Assembly (NCBI GenBank): GCA_016708765.1
Contig: JADJFD010000001.1
Coordinates: forward strand, 434,001 to 498,000
Length of the DNA: 64,000 nucleotides
Direction: 5' to 3'
Origin: Chitinophagaceae bacterium
GTDB taxonomy: Bacteria > Bacteroidota > Bacteroidia > Chitinophagales > Chitinophagaceae
The notes under the pieces are model-generated. The model did no database searches, had not been told where the DNA came from, and worked only from the letters and a program-made list of their open reading frames with translations. Positions 27,809-35,801 of this stretch are shown here, piece by piece. Numbering within the stretch: the stretch's first letter is position 1; each line of letters starts with the position of its first letter. Both the position numbers and the translations under genes were made by a program.

Positions 27809-27883
27809 AGGTTACAGGTCTTTTCTGAGGCCTACCTTTATATTATATATACATTCAAATTGTCGTATTTTGTACTGTAACCT
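27809..27883. promoter_or_regulatory. Inverted repeat AGGTTACAG ... CTGTAACCT upstream of the ECF sigma gene
   Basis: Perfect 9-base arms at 27809-27817 and 27875-27883, 57 bases apart, ending 30 bases before the sigma start codon. A third GGTTACA copy is at 27741-27747. A regulator-binding role is inferred from position only. Confidence 0.35.
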
Positions 27884-27913
27884 AATCAATTATCATGTAG
27901 TCTTACTAAATGA

Positions 27914-28492
27914 ATGTCTACCGGACTGAATGATAATGAAATCATTAGCGAAGTGCTGAATGGTAACCAACAAGCTTATGCTGTACTGGTGAACCGCTAC
28001 CAAAACTATGTTTTTACGCTTTGCTTGCGAATTGTGCAAGGCAGAGAGGATGCAGAAGAAGTGGCGCAGGACGTATTTATTAAGGCTTATAAATACCTGG
28101 CTGATTTTCGGGGAGCGGCAAAATTTACTACCTGGCTTTACACCATCGTCAATAATACCTGCATCAGTTTTTTAAGAAAAAAGAAATTAGACATTCATTC
28201 GTTGGATAATGAGAAAGTTTTTGAAGTAGCCGATAGCCAGGATTCGGGAATGAGGGCAAATTTGGTAGAACAGAAATCAAGAATCTCTATGGTGAATGAA
28301 GCGATTGGCTTATTAAATCCTGCAGATGCAGAAATAATTACCTTGTTCTATAAAGCAGAACAATCGCTGGAAGAAACAGCTCAAGTTTTAGGTATAGAAG
28401 TAAATGCAGCCAAAGTAAGACTGCATAGAGCAAGGACAAGATTAAAAGAGAAAATGGAAACACATTTTATAGAGGAAGTAAGAAACTTATAG
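27914..28492 (+). CDS. ECF-subfamily RNA polymerase sigma factor
   Basis: A 192-residue sigma-70 factor with regions 2 and 4 only. Region 2 contains YQNYVFTLCLRIVQGREDAE and EVAQDVFIKAYKYLADFRG, followed by FTTWLYTIVNNTCISFLRKK (-10 recognition). Region 4 contains the helix-turn-helix SLEETAQVLGIEVNAAKVRL. It resembles the large Bacteroidota ECF group of the SigW/RpoE type. The gene 101 bases downstream encodes a likely membrane anti-sigma partner. The signal it responds to is unknown. Confidence 0.92.
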   Translation: MSTGLNDNEIISEVLNGNQQAYAVLVNRYQNYVFTLCLRIVQGREDAEEVAQDVFIKAYKYLADFRGAAKFTTWLYTIVNNTCISFLRKKKLDIHSLDNEKVFEVADSQDSGMRANLVEQKSRISMVNEAIGLLNPADAEIITLFYKAEQSLEETAQVLGIEVNAAKVRLHRARTRLKEKMETHFIEEVRNL

Positions 28493-28534
28493 CCCCTGTC
28501 CTCCCGAAAAAATCGGGACAGGCTCTAAAGGGGA
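28493..28534. repeat. Palindromic repeat between sigma factor and putative anti-sigma gene
   Basis: CCCCTGTCCTCCCGA, an A-rich loop, then TCGGGACAGGCTCTAAAGGGG: nested arms CCTGTC/GACAGG and CCCGA/TCGGG. It begins directly after the sigma stop codon, so it could act as an mRNA end or processing hairpin. Confidence 0.65.
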
Positions 28535-28593
28535 ACTTAGGCTGAATCAACAAAATTGAATATAAAAACTCATTAAATGAAAGGAGGCATAAT

Positions 28594-29127
28594 ATGACAG
28601 ATAATAACTCATATACATCTTCAGGAAATGAAGGAATGGAATATCGTCTTTGGAATTTTATTGACGGCTCAGTAAAAATAGATGAAAAAACAGTAATTGA
28701 AAAATTACTGCAAACGGATGCTAGCTGGAAAGCAAAGTATAATGAACTCTTGCAGGTAAACGATCTGTTGAAGTCTTCGGAACTTGAAGCACCATCCATG
28801 CGGTTCAGTAAGAATGTAATGGAAGAAATTTCGAAGTTGCATATTGCACCTGCTACTAAAAATTATATCAACAATAAAATAATCTGGGGAATTGGTTTTT
28901 TCTTTATTGCGTTATTAATTGGGTTACTAGTTTATGGATTTGGTCAAATGGAGTGGACAAGTGGAAGCGAAAGCAGCATTTCAAAAAATATAAACAAGAT
29001 CGATTTTAGTAAATTCTTTAACAACTCATTTGTGAATGCTTTTATGATGATTAATGTGATACTTGGATTATTCTTATTGGATAATTACTTAAACATAAAA
29101 AGAAAAGCATTTCGTAAAGAAGCTTGA
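28594..29127 (+). CDS. Putative membrane-bound anti-sigma factor
   Basis: A 177-residue protein. The N-terminal part (YRLWNFIDGSVKIDEKTVIE, LLQTDASWKAKYNELLQVND) resembles the cytosolic helical domain of anti-sigma proteins that hold ECF factors. Two membrane helices follow (about 92-114 and 148-164). It comes directly after the ECF gene, the usual position for its partner. The zinc-binding HxxxCxxC motif of ZAS anti-sigmas is absent. A strong Shine-Dalgarno AAAGGAGG lies eight bases before the ATG, which is unusual for this phylum. The anti-sigma role is inferred from context and topology. Confidence 0.6.
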   Translation: MTDNNSYTSSGNEGMEYRLWNFIDGSVKIDEKTVIEKLLQTDASWKAKYNELLQVNDLLKSSELEAPSMRFSKNVMEEISKLHIAPATKNYINNKIIWGIGFFFIALLIGLLVYGFGQMEWTSGSESSISKNINKIDFSKFFNNSFVNAFMMINVILGLFLLDNYLNIKRKAFRKEA

Positions 29128-29152
29128 TGCTTTTAGTAGCATTTAGTTCGGT

Positions 29153-29183
29153 AAAACCCTGCTGATTACAGTAGGGTTTTTGT
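29153..29183 (+). terminator. Terminator after the sigma/anti-sigma pair
   Basis: Stem AAAACCCT / AGGGTTTT with T-rich tail, 26 bases after the stop codon. Confidence 0.8.
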
Positions 29184-29228
29184 TTTATATAAACTCTTTT
29201 TCATCAAACTCCTCTCATTCAAAAAACT

Positions 29229-29236
29229 TACCTTTG
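29229..29236 (+). promoter_or_regulatory. -7 element TACCTTTG for the cystathionine beta-synthase gene
   Basis: Exact TAnnTTTG 18 bases before the ATG at 29254, which would leave a very short leader. Confidence 0.5.
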
Positions 29237-29253
29237 CGGCTTAAATGATTGCA

Positions 29254-30612
29254 ATGGATATTAAGAATAACATATTAGAAACTATTGGTAACACTCCGCT
29301 TATTAAGTTGAATAAAATAACTAAAGATGTTCCCGGATTAGTATTGGCTAAAGTTGATTATTTCAATCCTGGTAATTCTATTAAAGACCGTATGGCATTG
29401 AAGATGGTAGAAGTAGCAGAGAAAGAGGGTAAATTAAAACCCGGCGGCACCATCATTGAAGGTACCAGTGGAAATACAGGAATGGGATTGGCGTTGGCAG
29501 CAATAATAAAAGGGTACAAATGTATTTTCGTTACTACTGATAAGCAATCGAAAGAAAAAGCTGATATTTTAAAAGCTGTAGGTGCCGAAGTAATTGTATG
29601 CCCTACCAACGTTGCTCCGGATGATCCAAAAAGTTATTATAGCGTAGCAGCAAGATTGGCAAAAGAAGTTCCTAACTCTTATCATATGAACCAGTATGAT
29701 AACCTTGCCAATCGTTTGGCACATTACGAAACAACAGGCCCGGAAATTTGGAAACAAACAGATGGAAAAATTACTCATCTTGTTTGCACAGCGGGAACGG
29801 GTGGAACTATAACAGGAACGGCACAATACCTGAAAGAAAAAAATCCAAACATTCAGATATGGGCAATTGATGTGTACGGCTCATTGCTTACAAAATATTA
29901 TCGCACCGGCGAAGTAGATATGAATGAAGTGCATCCGTACATCAGTGAAGGATTTGGCGAAGATTTTGTTCCGAAGAATTATGACATGTCTGTCATCGAT
30001 TATTTTGAACAGGTTACAGATAAAGATGGCGCCGTAATGGCAAGAAAGCTGGCGAAGGAAGAAGGAATTTTTTGTGGATACAGTGCCGGTAGTTGCATAC
30101 AAGGATTAATGCAGTTAAAAAACAAGTTGAAAAAAGATGATGTGACTGTTTGTATTTTCCATGATCATGGCAGTCGCTATGTTGGTAAAATATATAATGA
30201 TCAGTGGATGATAGAAAGAGGTTTTTTGGATGTAAAAACATTTAAAGATGTTGTTAGTTCAAGAAACACAAAACGATTAATCACAGTAGAACCTACACAA
30301 ACTGTATTAGAAGCTGTTGAGTTGATGAAAAAATTTGACATCGATCAGATTCCTGTTGTAAATTGTAATGGCCCGATGGGTGCTATCAGCGAAAGCGGAT
30401 TATTTCAAAAGATATTTAACAACCCAGAGATAAAAAACTCCAAAGTAGAAGACGTATTAGAGCCATCTTTCCCAATAGTAGCATTTGATACACCCGTTGA
30501 AAAGCTTCGTAGCCTTATCAATAAAGAAAATGGTGCTGTTTTAGCAAAAGATGAAGCAGGCAATTTTCATATTGTTACCAAATACGATGTTATACAAGCA
30601 TTAGGAAATTAA
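29254..30612 (+). CDS. Cystathionine beta-synthase-type PLP enzyme with C-terminal CBS domains
   Basis: 452 residues from the preferred ATG (MDIKNNILETIGNTPLIKLN); an earlier ATG at 29245 adds three residues. The PLP lysine is in NPGNSIKDRMAL, the phosphate loop in EGTSGNTGMGLALAA and a second glycine loop in CTAGTGGTITGTAQYL. After the catalytic domain (about 1-325) there are two CBS domains (about 335-450: TVLEAVELMKKFDIDQIPVV), which bind adenosyl ligands in other enzymes. It makes cystathionine from serine and homocysteine, or cysteine from O-acetylserine; the CBS tandem favours the first. It stands alone. Confidence 0.88.
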   Translation: MDIKNNILETIGNTPLIKLNKITKDVPGLVLAKVDYFNPGNSIKDRMALKMVEVAEKEGKLKPGGTIIEGTSGNTGMGLALAAIIKGYKCIFVTTDKQSKEKADILKAVGAEVIVCPTNVAPDDPKSYYSVAARLAKEVPNSYHMNQYDNLANRLAHYETTGPEIWKQTDGKITHLVCTAGTGGTITGTAQYLKEKNPNIQIWAIDVYGSLLTKYYRTGEVDMNEVHPYISEGFGEDFVPKNYDMSVIDYFEQVTDKDGAVMARKLAKEEGIFCGYSAGSCIQGLMQLKNKLKKDDVTVCIFHDHGSRYVGKIYNDQWMIERGFLDVKTFKDVVSSRNTKRLITVEPTQTVLEAVELMKKFDIDQIPVVNCNGPMGAISESGLFQKIFNNPEIKNSKVEDVLEPSFPIVAFDTPVEKLRSLINKENGAVLAKDEAGNFHIVTKYDVIQALGN

Positions 30613-31112
30613 TAAGCAATAATGTTGAAGGTTGATTTCGGTCATCTCCGGTAACGTTTCCGGAAGCCTTTTCCCGTATAATTACGTTGTTTCTTGTGGG
30701 CTATCCCTAAAAACAAGAGTGCAGTATTACTAATAATGTGGTAAATACCGTCGTAATAAAATAGGGTTGTTTTGCTCTATAATATTAAAGATTTGCCAAT
30801 TATTTTTGTCTTCCAATCATCCAATATCAATGTCCAATTAACAAAACCAAAACCAATTCCTAAGAAAACCAATTAAGACCAACGTCCGATTGAAAAACCA
30901 AAGAAGATCAGATCCTTGAAAAACCGTTCGAAGTCCAAACATCCTTGAAGAAAAACCAAAGTGTCACCGTGTCCAAATCCAATGAAAAGATTCAAAGTCC
31001 GGAACCCTCCTGCTAAGTAAAATTAGCAGGAGGCGCGGTGAACCAATTAAACCTCCTATCCTTACAATTTTCCTGATTTTTTCCAATTCCAAAATTTGCA
31101 GTAAATTTCTGC
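30613..31112 (+). other. 500-base non-coding region with CCAA-rich tract and perfect hairpin
   Basis: No credible ORF on either strand. The first part (30640-30790) has small inverted repeats (TCCGG...CCGGA; CTTGT...ACAAG). A match to the -7 element, TATTTTTG, is at 30801-30808. From about 30796 to 31095 the tetramer CCAA occurs about 16 times, with near-repeats such as GAAAAACCAAAG. A perfect 11-bp hairpin CCTCCTGCTAA-GTAAAA-TTAGCAGGAGG lies at 31006-31033, and a second CCTCCT at 31052-31057 could compete for its 3' arm. It could be a small RNA or a long leader of the downstream gene. No known RNA family was recognised. Confidence 0.4.
31006..31033 (+). promoter_or_regulatory. Perfect 11-bp hairpin, loop GTAAAA
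   Basis: CCTCCTGCTAA pairs fully with TTAGCAGGAGG. No T-run follows, so it is not a canonical terminator; it lies 80 bases before the BtuF-like start codon. Confidence 0.6.
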
Positions 31113-31904
31113 ATGCCCGTTTTTAAAGACCAAACCCGAAGAACCATTTTTATTGACGCTTATCCAAAGCGGATTATTTCCATTGTACCATCGCAAACGG
31201 AATTACTGGCTGATATTGGTCTATCTGACGAAGTTGTTGGTATTACTAAGTTTTGTGTACATCCCAATGAATGGTTTCGTAGCAAAGCAAGAGTTGGCGG
31301 AACCAAGCAATTGAATATTGAAACTATTCATGCTTTACAGCCCGACCTCATTATCGCCAACAAGGAAGAAAATGTAAAAGAGCAGATTGAAGAGTTGGAA
31401 AAGCATTTCCCTGTCTGGATTAGCGATGTAAATAAACTTACTGATGCCTATGAAATGATTGAACAAATTGGAATAATCAGCAATAAAGAAAGTAAGGCGA
31501 AGATGTTAATCAGCCATATCAAAGAAAACTTTTCCCAACTTCAACATTCAAACTCAAATCCCCAAACTATCTATCTTATTTGGCAAAAGCCATATATGAC
31601 CGTTGGTGGTGACACTTTTATTCATTCTATGATTGAAGCAGCAGGGTTTCAAAATATATACGCCAATTCAACAAGATATCCGGAAGTAACAATTGAAGAA
31701 TTGAAAGCTAAGAACCCTGATTTAATTATACTTTCTTCTGAACCATTTCCTTTTAACCAAAAACATATTGATGAGTTACAAGTTAATTTACCAACTACTA
31801 AAATAGTATTGGCCGATGGTGAAATGTTTAGCTGGTATGGCAGCCGATTAATAAGAGCTCCTGCATATTTTGCAACAGTTTCCGAACAAATTGTACGACC
31901 TTAG
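31113..31904 (+). CDS. BtuF-like helical-backbone metal/cobalamin receptor without signal peptide
   Basis: A 263-residue type III periplasmic-binding-protein fold. The N-terminal RIISIVPSQTELLADIGLSD, followed by VVGITKFCVHP and LNIETIHALQPDLIIANKEE, matches the BtuF/FecB family; the C-terminal lobe has VTIEELKAKNPDLIILSSEP. No signal peptide or lipobox is present: the start MPVFKDQTRRTIFIDAYPKR is already mature-like. No permease or ATPase gene is nearby. Such orphan, apparently cytosolic forms occur in Bacteroidota; whether this one binds cobalamin, heme or another ligand is unknown. It is followed by the kinase-fold gene after 21 bases. Confidence 0.75.
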   Translation: MPVFKDQTRRTIFIDAYPKRIISIVPSQTELLADIGLSDEVVGITKFCVHPNEWFRSKARVGGTKQLNIETIHALQPDLIIANKEENVKEQIEELEKHFPVWISDVNKLTDAYEMIEQIGIISNKESKAKMLISHIKENFSQLQHSNSNPQTIYLIWQKPYMTVGGDTFIHSMIEAAGFQNIYANSTRYPEVTIEELKAKNPDLIILSSEPFPFNQKHIDELQVNLPTTKIVLADGEMFSWYGSRLIRAPAYFATVSEQIVRP

Positions 31905-31925
31905 AAACAATTCACTCTTTACTAA

Positions 31926-33032
31926 ATGAACTTTAGCGAAAAAAATAATGATGTAGAACTCAACGAAGGTGATAAACCTTCCAGAAAGAAGCCGATGTAT
32001 CCTGTAAATGAGAAGCTACGTCATTACCTTAAAAATCATGGCCGTGAAGTAAAGTTATCAGTATCGTATAATGACCTACTAAATTTCACTTGGTCAACAC
32101 CTATAAAAGATAAAAACGGAAATAATACTTTATGGGAAAAAACATCATATGACAGTCGTGACTGGAATTTCATCCGTGAAGGATTAGTAAAAATATATGC
32201 TGCATTAAAAACAGAAGGCGATTATAGTTTTCTCAGTCATTTTGATGTGGCTAGAGTAGATTATTGCACTTTTGGCAATTCGAATCCTTTTCGTATAAGA
32301 ATCGTAAATAAATTCAACGACAATTACGATCATTACTATATTAAAATTGCAGATGCATCCAGAATATATGGATTAGAATTGGAGCATATCCTCTCTCCTA
32401 ACCGCATCATTTTTTTTACCAGTGATAATACATTAGTAGAAGAACATATTCCCGGCATTCCAGGTGATATGTTTGTTAGTCAGTTTTTGAATGCTCCCGA
32501 TATGAATAAGATCAGGATTGCAAAGGAGTTTGTAAAGTTTAATGAAAGATGTTTTGTACGATTGCTTGGCGATATGCGTAGCTACAATTTTGTAATTGAT
32601 ATTACACCGGATATTGAGGATTATCAATATCGCATCCGCTGTATTGATTTTGACCAGCAATCGTATGAGGGAAGAAAGAATTTATACTTTCCGCAATTCT
32701 TTAAAGAGAACTTCCCTTTTGTACAATTATGTCTTTCGCATTTAAACAACGAATCCATAGCTCAATATCAGTTTGAAGAAAGAACAATGATTACATTCCG
32801 GCTGGTTTCTTCCCGTTATAGAATAAAGGAATTATTGGACATAATGAAAGATGATGAAATATCTACGCCAGAAAAAATGCAACAACTAATAGAAGAATTG
32901 AACAATTATCATAACACCAATCATTTTAGCAGGTGTAAATCCATTGGCGATATTGTAAAAACAAACTTAAAGCAAACCCTTCGTAAAAATCTGCTATTGG
33001 TGCAGAAAAACCTGGGTAAGAATAGTGATTAA
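31926..33032 (+). CDS. Divergent kinase-fold protein of unknown function
   Basis: 368 residues with no signal peptide or membrane helix. Motifs in kinase order are visible: YYIKIADASR (candidate beta-3 Lys140), a following helix with Glu151/Glu153 (YGLELEHIL), a hinge-like VEEHIPGIPGDMF (171-183), a catalytic-loop-like LLGDMRSYNFVID with Asp216 and Asn221 five residues apart, and a metal-site-like CIDFDQQ with Asp241/Asp243. This resembles aminoglycoside/choline-kinase-like proteins more than Ser/Thr kinases. There is no glycine-rich loop that I can see. The first 30 residues are charged and probably disordered. I cannot name a family. It lies 21 bases after the BtuF-like gene, probably in the same transcript. 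Confidence 0.6.
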   Translation: MNFSEKNNDVELNEGDKPSRKKPMYPVNEKLRHYLKNHGREVKLSVSYNDLLNFTWSTPIKDKNGNNTLWEKTSYDSRDWNFIREGLVKIYAALKTEGDYSFLSHFDVARVDYCTFGNSNPFRIRIVNKFNDNYDHYYIKIADASRIYGLELEHILSPNRIIFFTSDNTLVEEHIPGIPGDMFVSQFLNAPDMNKIRIAKEFVKFNERCFVRLLGDMRSYNFVIDITPDIEDYQYRIRCIDFDQQSYEGRKNLYFPQFFKENFPFVQLCLSHLNNESIAQYQFEERTMITFRLVSSRYRIKELLDIMKDDEISTPEKMQQLIEELNNYHNTNHFSRCKSIGDIVKTNLKQTLRKNLLLVQKNLGKNSD

Positions 33033-33137
33033 CAATTGTCAAATTGCAGCATAAATAGAATAAAACAAAACCGTTATCTTAGCGAAAATATAAACAGATT
33101 TTCTGTTCTCTATTTTTAAACTTAACCAAAATTAGAA

Positions 33138-34205
33138 ATGAAAAAGTATAAAGCCGGTGTGCTGTTCGGTGAAGAACTGGAAGCCCTTTTAAATGATGCG
33201 AAAGACAATGAATTTGCTTTGCCAGCGGTAAACACTATTGGTACCAATACCATTAATGCTACATTGGAAACTGCAGCTAAAGTAAATTCACCTGTCATAA
33301 TCCAATTTTCGAATGGCGGTGCACAGTTTATTGCCGGTAAAGGAATGCCGAATGATCAATTACAAGGAAATATTTCTGGAGGAATTTCCGGTGCATTACA
33401 TATACATAACGTTGCAAAGCATTACGGTGTGCCTGTAGTTTTGCATACAGACCATGCTTCAAAAAAATGGCTGCCCTGGATTAGTGGATTGTTAGATGCC
33501 GGTGAACAATTTTTTAAAGAGAAAGGCCAACCACTTTTCAGTTCGCATATGCTTGATTTGAGCGAAGAACCTATTGAAGAAAACATAGCGACATCTGTGG
33601 AATTCTTTAAAAGAATGAAGCCGCTTGGTATGGCGATTGAAATCGAACTCGGTGTAACGGGTGGTGAGGAAGACGGCGTTGATAACAGTAATGTAGATAA
33701 TTCAAAACTATATACACAGCCTGAAGATGTTGCTTATTCCTATAAAGAATTGAATAAAGTCGGTAACATGTTTACCGTAGCGGCTGCTTTTGGTAATGTA
33801 CACGGTGTATATAAGCCAGGTAATGTTGAGCTTCGTCCTGAGATATTAAATAACAGCCAGATATTTATTGAAAAAGAATTGGGCACAGGTCCTAAACCAG
33901 TTTGGTTTGTATTTCATGGAGGCAGTGGTTCTCCGCAAAATCAAATCAGAGAAGCAATTGGCTATGGCGCTATTAAAATGAATATTGATACAGATTTACA
34001 ATGGGCTTTCTGGGAAGGTGTGCTTGAAAATTATAAAAAGAGTGAGCCATATCTACAAGGTCAACTTGGAAATCCAGATGGTGCGGATAAGCCGAATAAA
34101 AAATACTACGATCCAAGAGCATGGCTTCGTAAAGGTGAAGAATCATTTATCAAAAGACTTGAAGTTGCTTTTGATGATTTGAATTGTATAAATAGAAATG
34201 CTTAA
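33138..34205 (+). CDS. fbaA: Class II fructose-bisphosphate aldolase
   Basis: A 355-residue zinc-dependent aldolase of the FbaA (class IIA) type, splitting fructose 1,6-bisphosphate in glycolysis and running in reverse in gluconeogenesis. The catalytic/zinc motif VVLHTDHASKKWLPWISGLL, the EIELGVTGGEEDGVDN loop, the zinc histidine region AAFGNVHGVY and phosphate-binding VFHGGSGSP plus IKMNIDTDLQWAFWEGV are all present. A near match to the -7 element (TATCTTAG, about 33075) precedes it, and a strong terminator follows. Confidence 0.96.
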   Translation: MKKYKAGVLFGEELEALLNDAKDNEFALPAVNTIGTNTINATLETAAKVNSPVIIQFSNGGAQFIAGKGMPNDQLQGNISGGISGALHIHNVAKHYGVPVVLHTDHASKKWLPWISGLLDAGEQFFKEKGQPLFSSHMLDLSEEPIEENIATSVEFFKRMKPLGMAIEIELGVTGGEEDGVDNSNVDNSKLYTQPEDVAYSYKELNKVGNMFTVAAAFGNVHGVYKPGNVELRPEILNNSQIFIEKELGTGPKPVWFVFHGGSGSPQNQIREAIGYGAIKMNIDTDLQWAFWEGVLENYKKSEPYLQGQLGNPDGADKPNKKYYDPRAWLRKGEESFIKRLEVAFDDLNCINRNA

Positions 34206-34231
34206 TTTCTTAACAGACTAATTGCTTATAC

Positions 34232-34262
34232 TGCCCCCGAATTTTTTCGGGGGCATTTTTTA
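34232..34262 (+). terminator. Rho-independent terminator of the aldolase gene
   Basis: Stem TGCCCCCGA / TCGGGGGCA followed by a T-run, 27 bases after the stop. Confidence 0.92.
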
Positions 34263-34331
34263 TTAGAAACTCTTGATTATTAGCAATTTTCCCTCATAAT
34301 TTGAGCACAAACTACAAACCCCAAACTTCTA

Positions 34332-34339
34332 TATATTTG
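34332..34339 (+). promoter_or_regulatory. -7 element TATATTTG for accD
   Basis: Exact TAnnTTTG, 17 bases before the accD ATG. A TTG at 34301 is 28 bases upstream, longer than the usual spacer. Confidence 0.5.
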
Positions 34340-34356
34340 TAACTCAACAAGTAGCT

Positions 34357-35271
34357 ATGTCGAAACAAATAGAAGACTTTGATGCAAATCTGGCTGGAGA
34401 AGATGGAAAAACCGAAGAGACTAAAGCCAGTTGGTTTAAAAGAATGAAAAAAGGCATTAATACCAAGACTTCAGAGAAAAAAGAAACTCCCGAAGGCCTT
34501 TGGGTCAAATGTCCGGATTGTAATCATATCGGAACGATGAACGATTTGAGAGAAGTATTATTCGTTTGTCCAAAATGTAATTTTCATCATAGAATAAACA
34601 GTAGTGAATACTATGACCTGTTATTTGATAATAGCGAATACACTGAGCTTTTTGAAAACATACGAAGCAAAGACTTTCTTGAATTCACCGATTTGAAGCC
34701 TTACAAAAAAAGATTGGAAGATACCTGGAGCAAAACAGACCTGAAGGATTCGATGAGAGTTGCTGTAGGAAAAGTAGGCGGACATGATATTGTAATTGCC
34801 TGTATGGATTTTGAATTTATCGGCGGATCATTAGGAAGTGTGATGGGAGAAAAATTTTCGAGAGCTGTGGATCATTGTATGAAACATAATATGCCGTACA
34901 TGGTAATTAGCAAAAGTGGTGGTGCTAGAATGATGGAAAGTGCTTTTTCATTAATGCAATTGGCAAAAACAAGCGGTAAGCTTTCACAATTAAGCGATGC
35001 AAAACTTCCTTATATCTCTTTATTAACTGACCCTACTTTCGGAGGCATCTCCGCATCGTTTGGAATGCTTGGTGATTTGAATATCGCAGAACCAAATGCC
35101 TTAATCGGATTTGCAGGGCCTAGAGTAATAAAAGAAACCATAAAAAAAGATTTACCGGAAGGTTTCCAACGCAGTGAATTTATCCTAGAGCATGGCTTTT
35201 TAGATTTCATAGTTCCAAGAAAGGAGTTGAAGCATAAATTGACTACTGTGTTATCGCTTTTTAAAAACTAA
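34357..35271 (+). CDS. accD: Acetyl-CoA carboxylase carboxyltransferase subunit beta
   Basis: 304 residues; with AccA it transfers the carboxyl group from biotin to acetyl-CoA, the committed step of fatty-acid synthesis. The N-terminal zinc ribbon is visible as CPDCNHIG ... FVCPKCNFHHR (about 49-75). The crotonase-type core contains FEFIGGSLGSVMGEKFSRAV, SKSGGARMMESAFSLMQLAK and LTDPTFGGISASFGMLGD. The first ~45 residues are charged and poorly conserved. smpB follows after 36 bases and may be co-transcribed. Confidence 0.96.
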   Translation: MSKQIEDFDANLAGEDGKTEETKASWFKRMKKGINTKTSEKKETPEGLWVKCPDCNHIGTMNDLREVLFVCPKCNFHHRINSSEYYDLLFDNSEYTELFENIRSKDFLEFTDLKPYKKRLEDTWSKTDLKDSMRVAVGKVGGHDIVIACMDFEFIGGSLGSVMGEKFSRAVDHCMKHNMPYMVISKSGGARMMESAFSLMQLAKTSGKLSQLSDAKLPYISLLTDPTFGGISASFGMLGDLNIAEPNALIGFAGPRVIKETIKKDLPEGFQRSEFILEHGFLDFIVPRKELKHKLTTVLSLFKN

Positions 35272-35307
35272 CACTCCTATCAGACAGCATTTCTATATTA
35301 CTTATTA

Positions 35308-35745
35308 ATGGCAGAATTAAAAAACAGACAAGCTTATCATGAATTCTTTATCGATGCAAAGTATATAGCAGGAATGATGTTGCTAGGTACTGAAGTAAAA
35401 TCGCTACGAGATAACAGAGCTAGTTTTAATGATAGTTATTGCCTTATACATAAAGGGGAAGTATGGCTGAAATCATTACATATAGCCGAATATTCACACG
35501 GCAATGCCAATAATCATGATCCATTAAGAGATCGAAAACTATTATTGAAAAAAAAGGAAATAAAAAAGATAGAAGGTAAACTAAAGGAGAAAGGACACAC
35601 CATTATTCCGCTACGGATATTTTTTAATGATAAGGGGCTGGCGAAAATTGAAATAGGACTTGCAAAAGGTAAAAAACTACATGACAAACGAGATAGTATC
35701 AAGAAAAAAGATGTAGAAAGAGAAATGAAACGTTTTTTAAAATAA
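35308..35745 (+). CDS. smpB: SsrA-binding protein SmpB
   Basis: A 145-residue beta-barrel protein that delivers tmRNA to stalled ribosomes. Conserved motifs are NRQAYHEFFI, GMMLLGTEVKSLRDNRASFN, EVWLKSLHIAEYSHGN, HDPLRDRKLLLKKKEI and GLAKGKKLHDKRDSIKKKD; the basic tail enters the decoding centre. Length is slightly below the common 150-160 but complete. It follows accD by 36 bases. The tmRNA gene itself is not in this window. Confidence 0.97.
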   Translation: MAELKNRQAYHEFFIDAKYIAGMMLLGTEVKSLRDNRASFNDSYCLIHKGEVWLKSLHIAEYSHGNANNHDPLRDRKLLLKKKEIKKIEGKLKEKGHTIIPLRIFFNDKGLAKIEIGLAKGKKLHDKRDSIKKKDVEREMKRFLK

Positions 35746-35778
35746 CATTTGTGTAAAACTTCCTTCCTGCGTAAAATT

Positions 35779-35786
35779 AGTTTTGC
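35779..35786 (+). promoter_or_regulatory. -7 element TAGTTTTG for the exported 306-residue protein
   Basis: Exact TAnnTTTG 15 bases before the start codon; a TTG 27 bases upstream is too far to be a standard -33 element. Confidence 0.45.
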
Positions 35787-35801
35787 CGATATTACAAAGC
35801 C

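Noticed and set aside
30990..31060. Cobalamin riboswitch upstream of the BtuF-like gene
   Set aside because: A short AAGTCCGGAAC resembles part of the element, but the B12 box and the other conserved blocks are missing.
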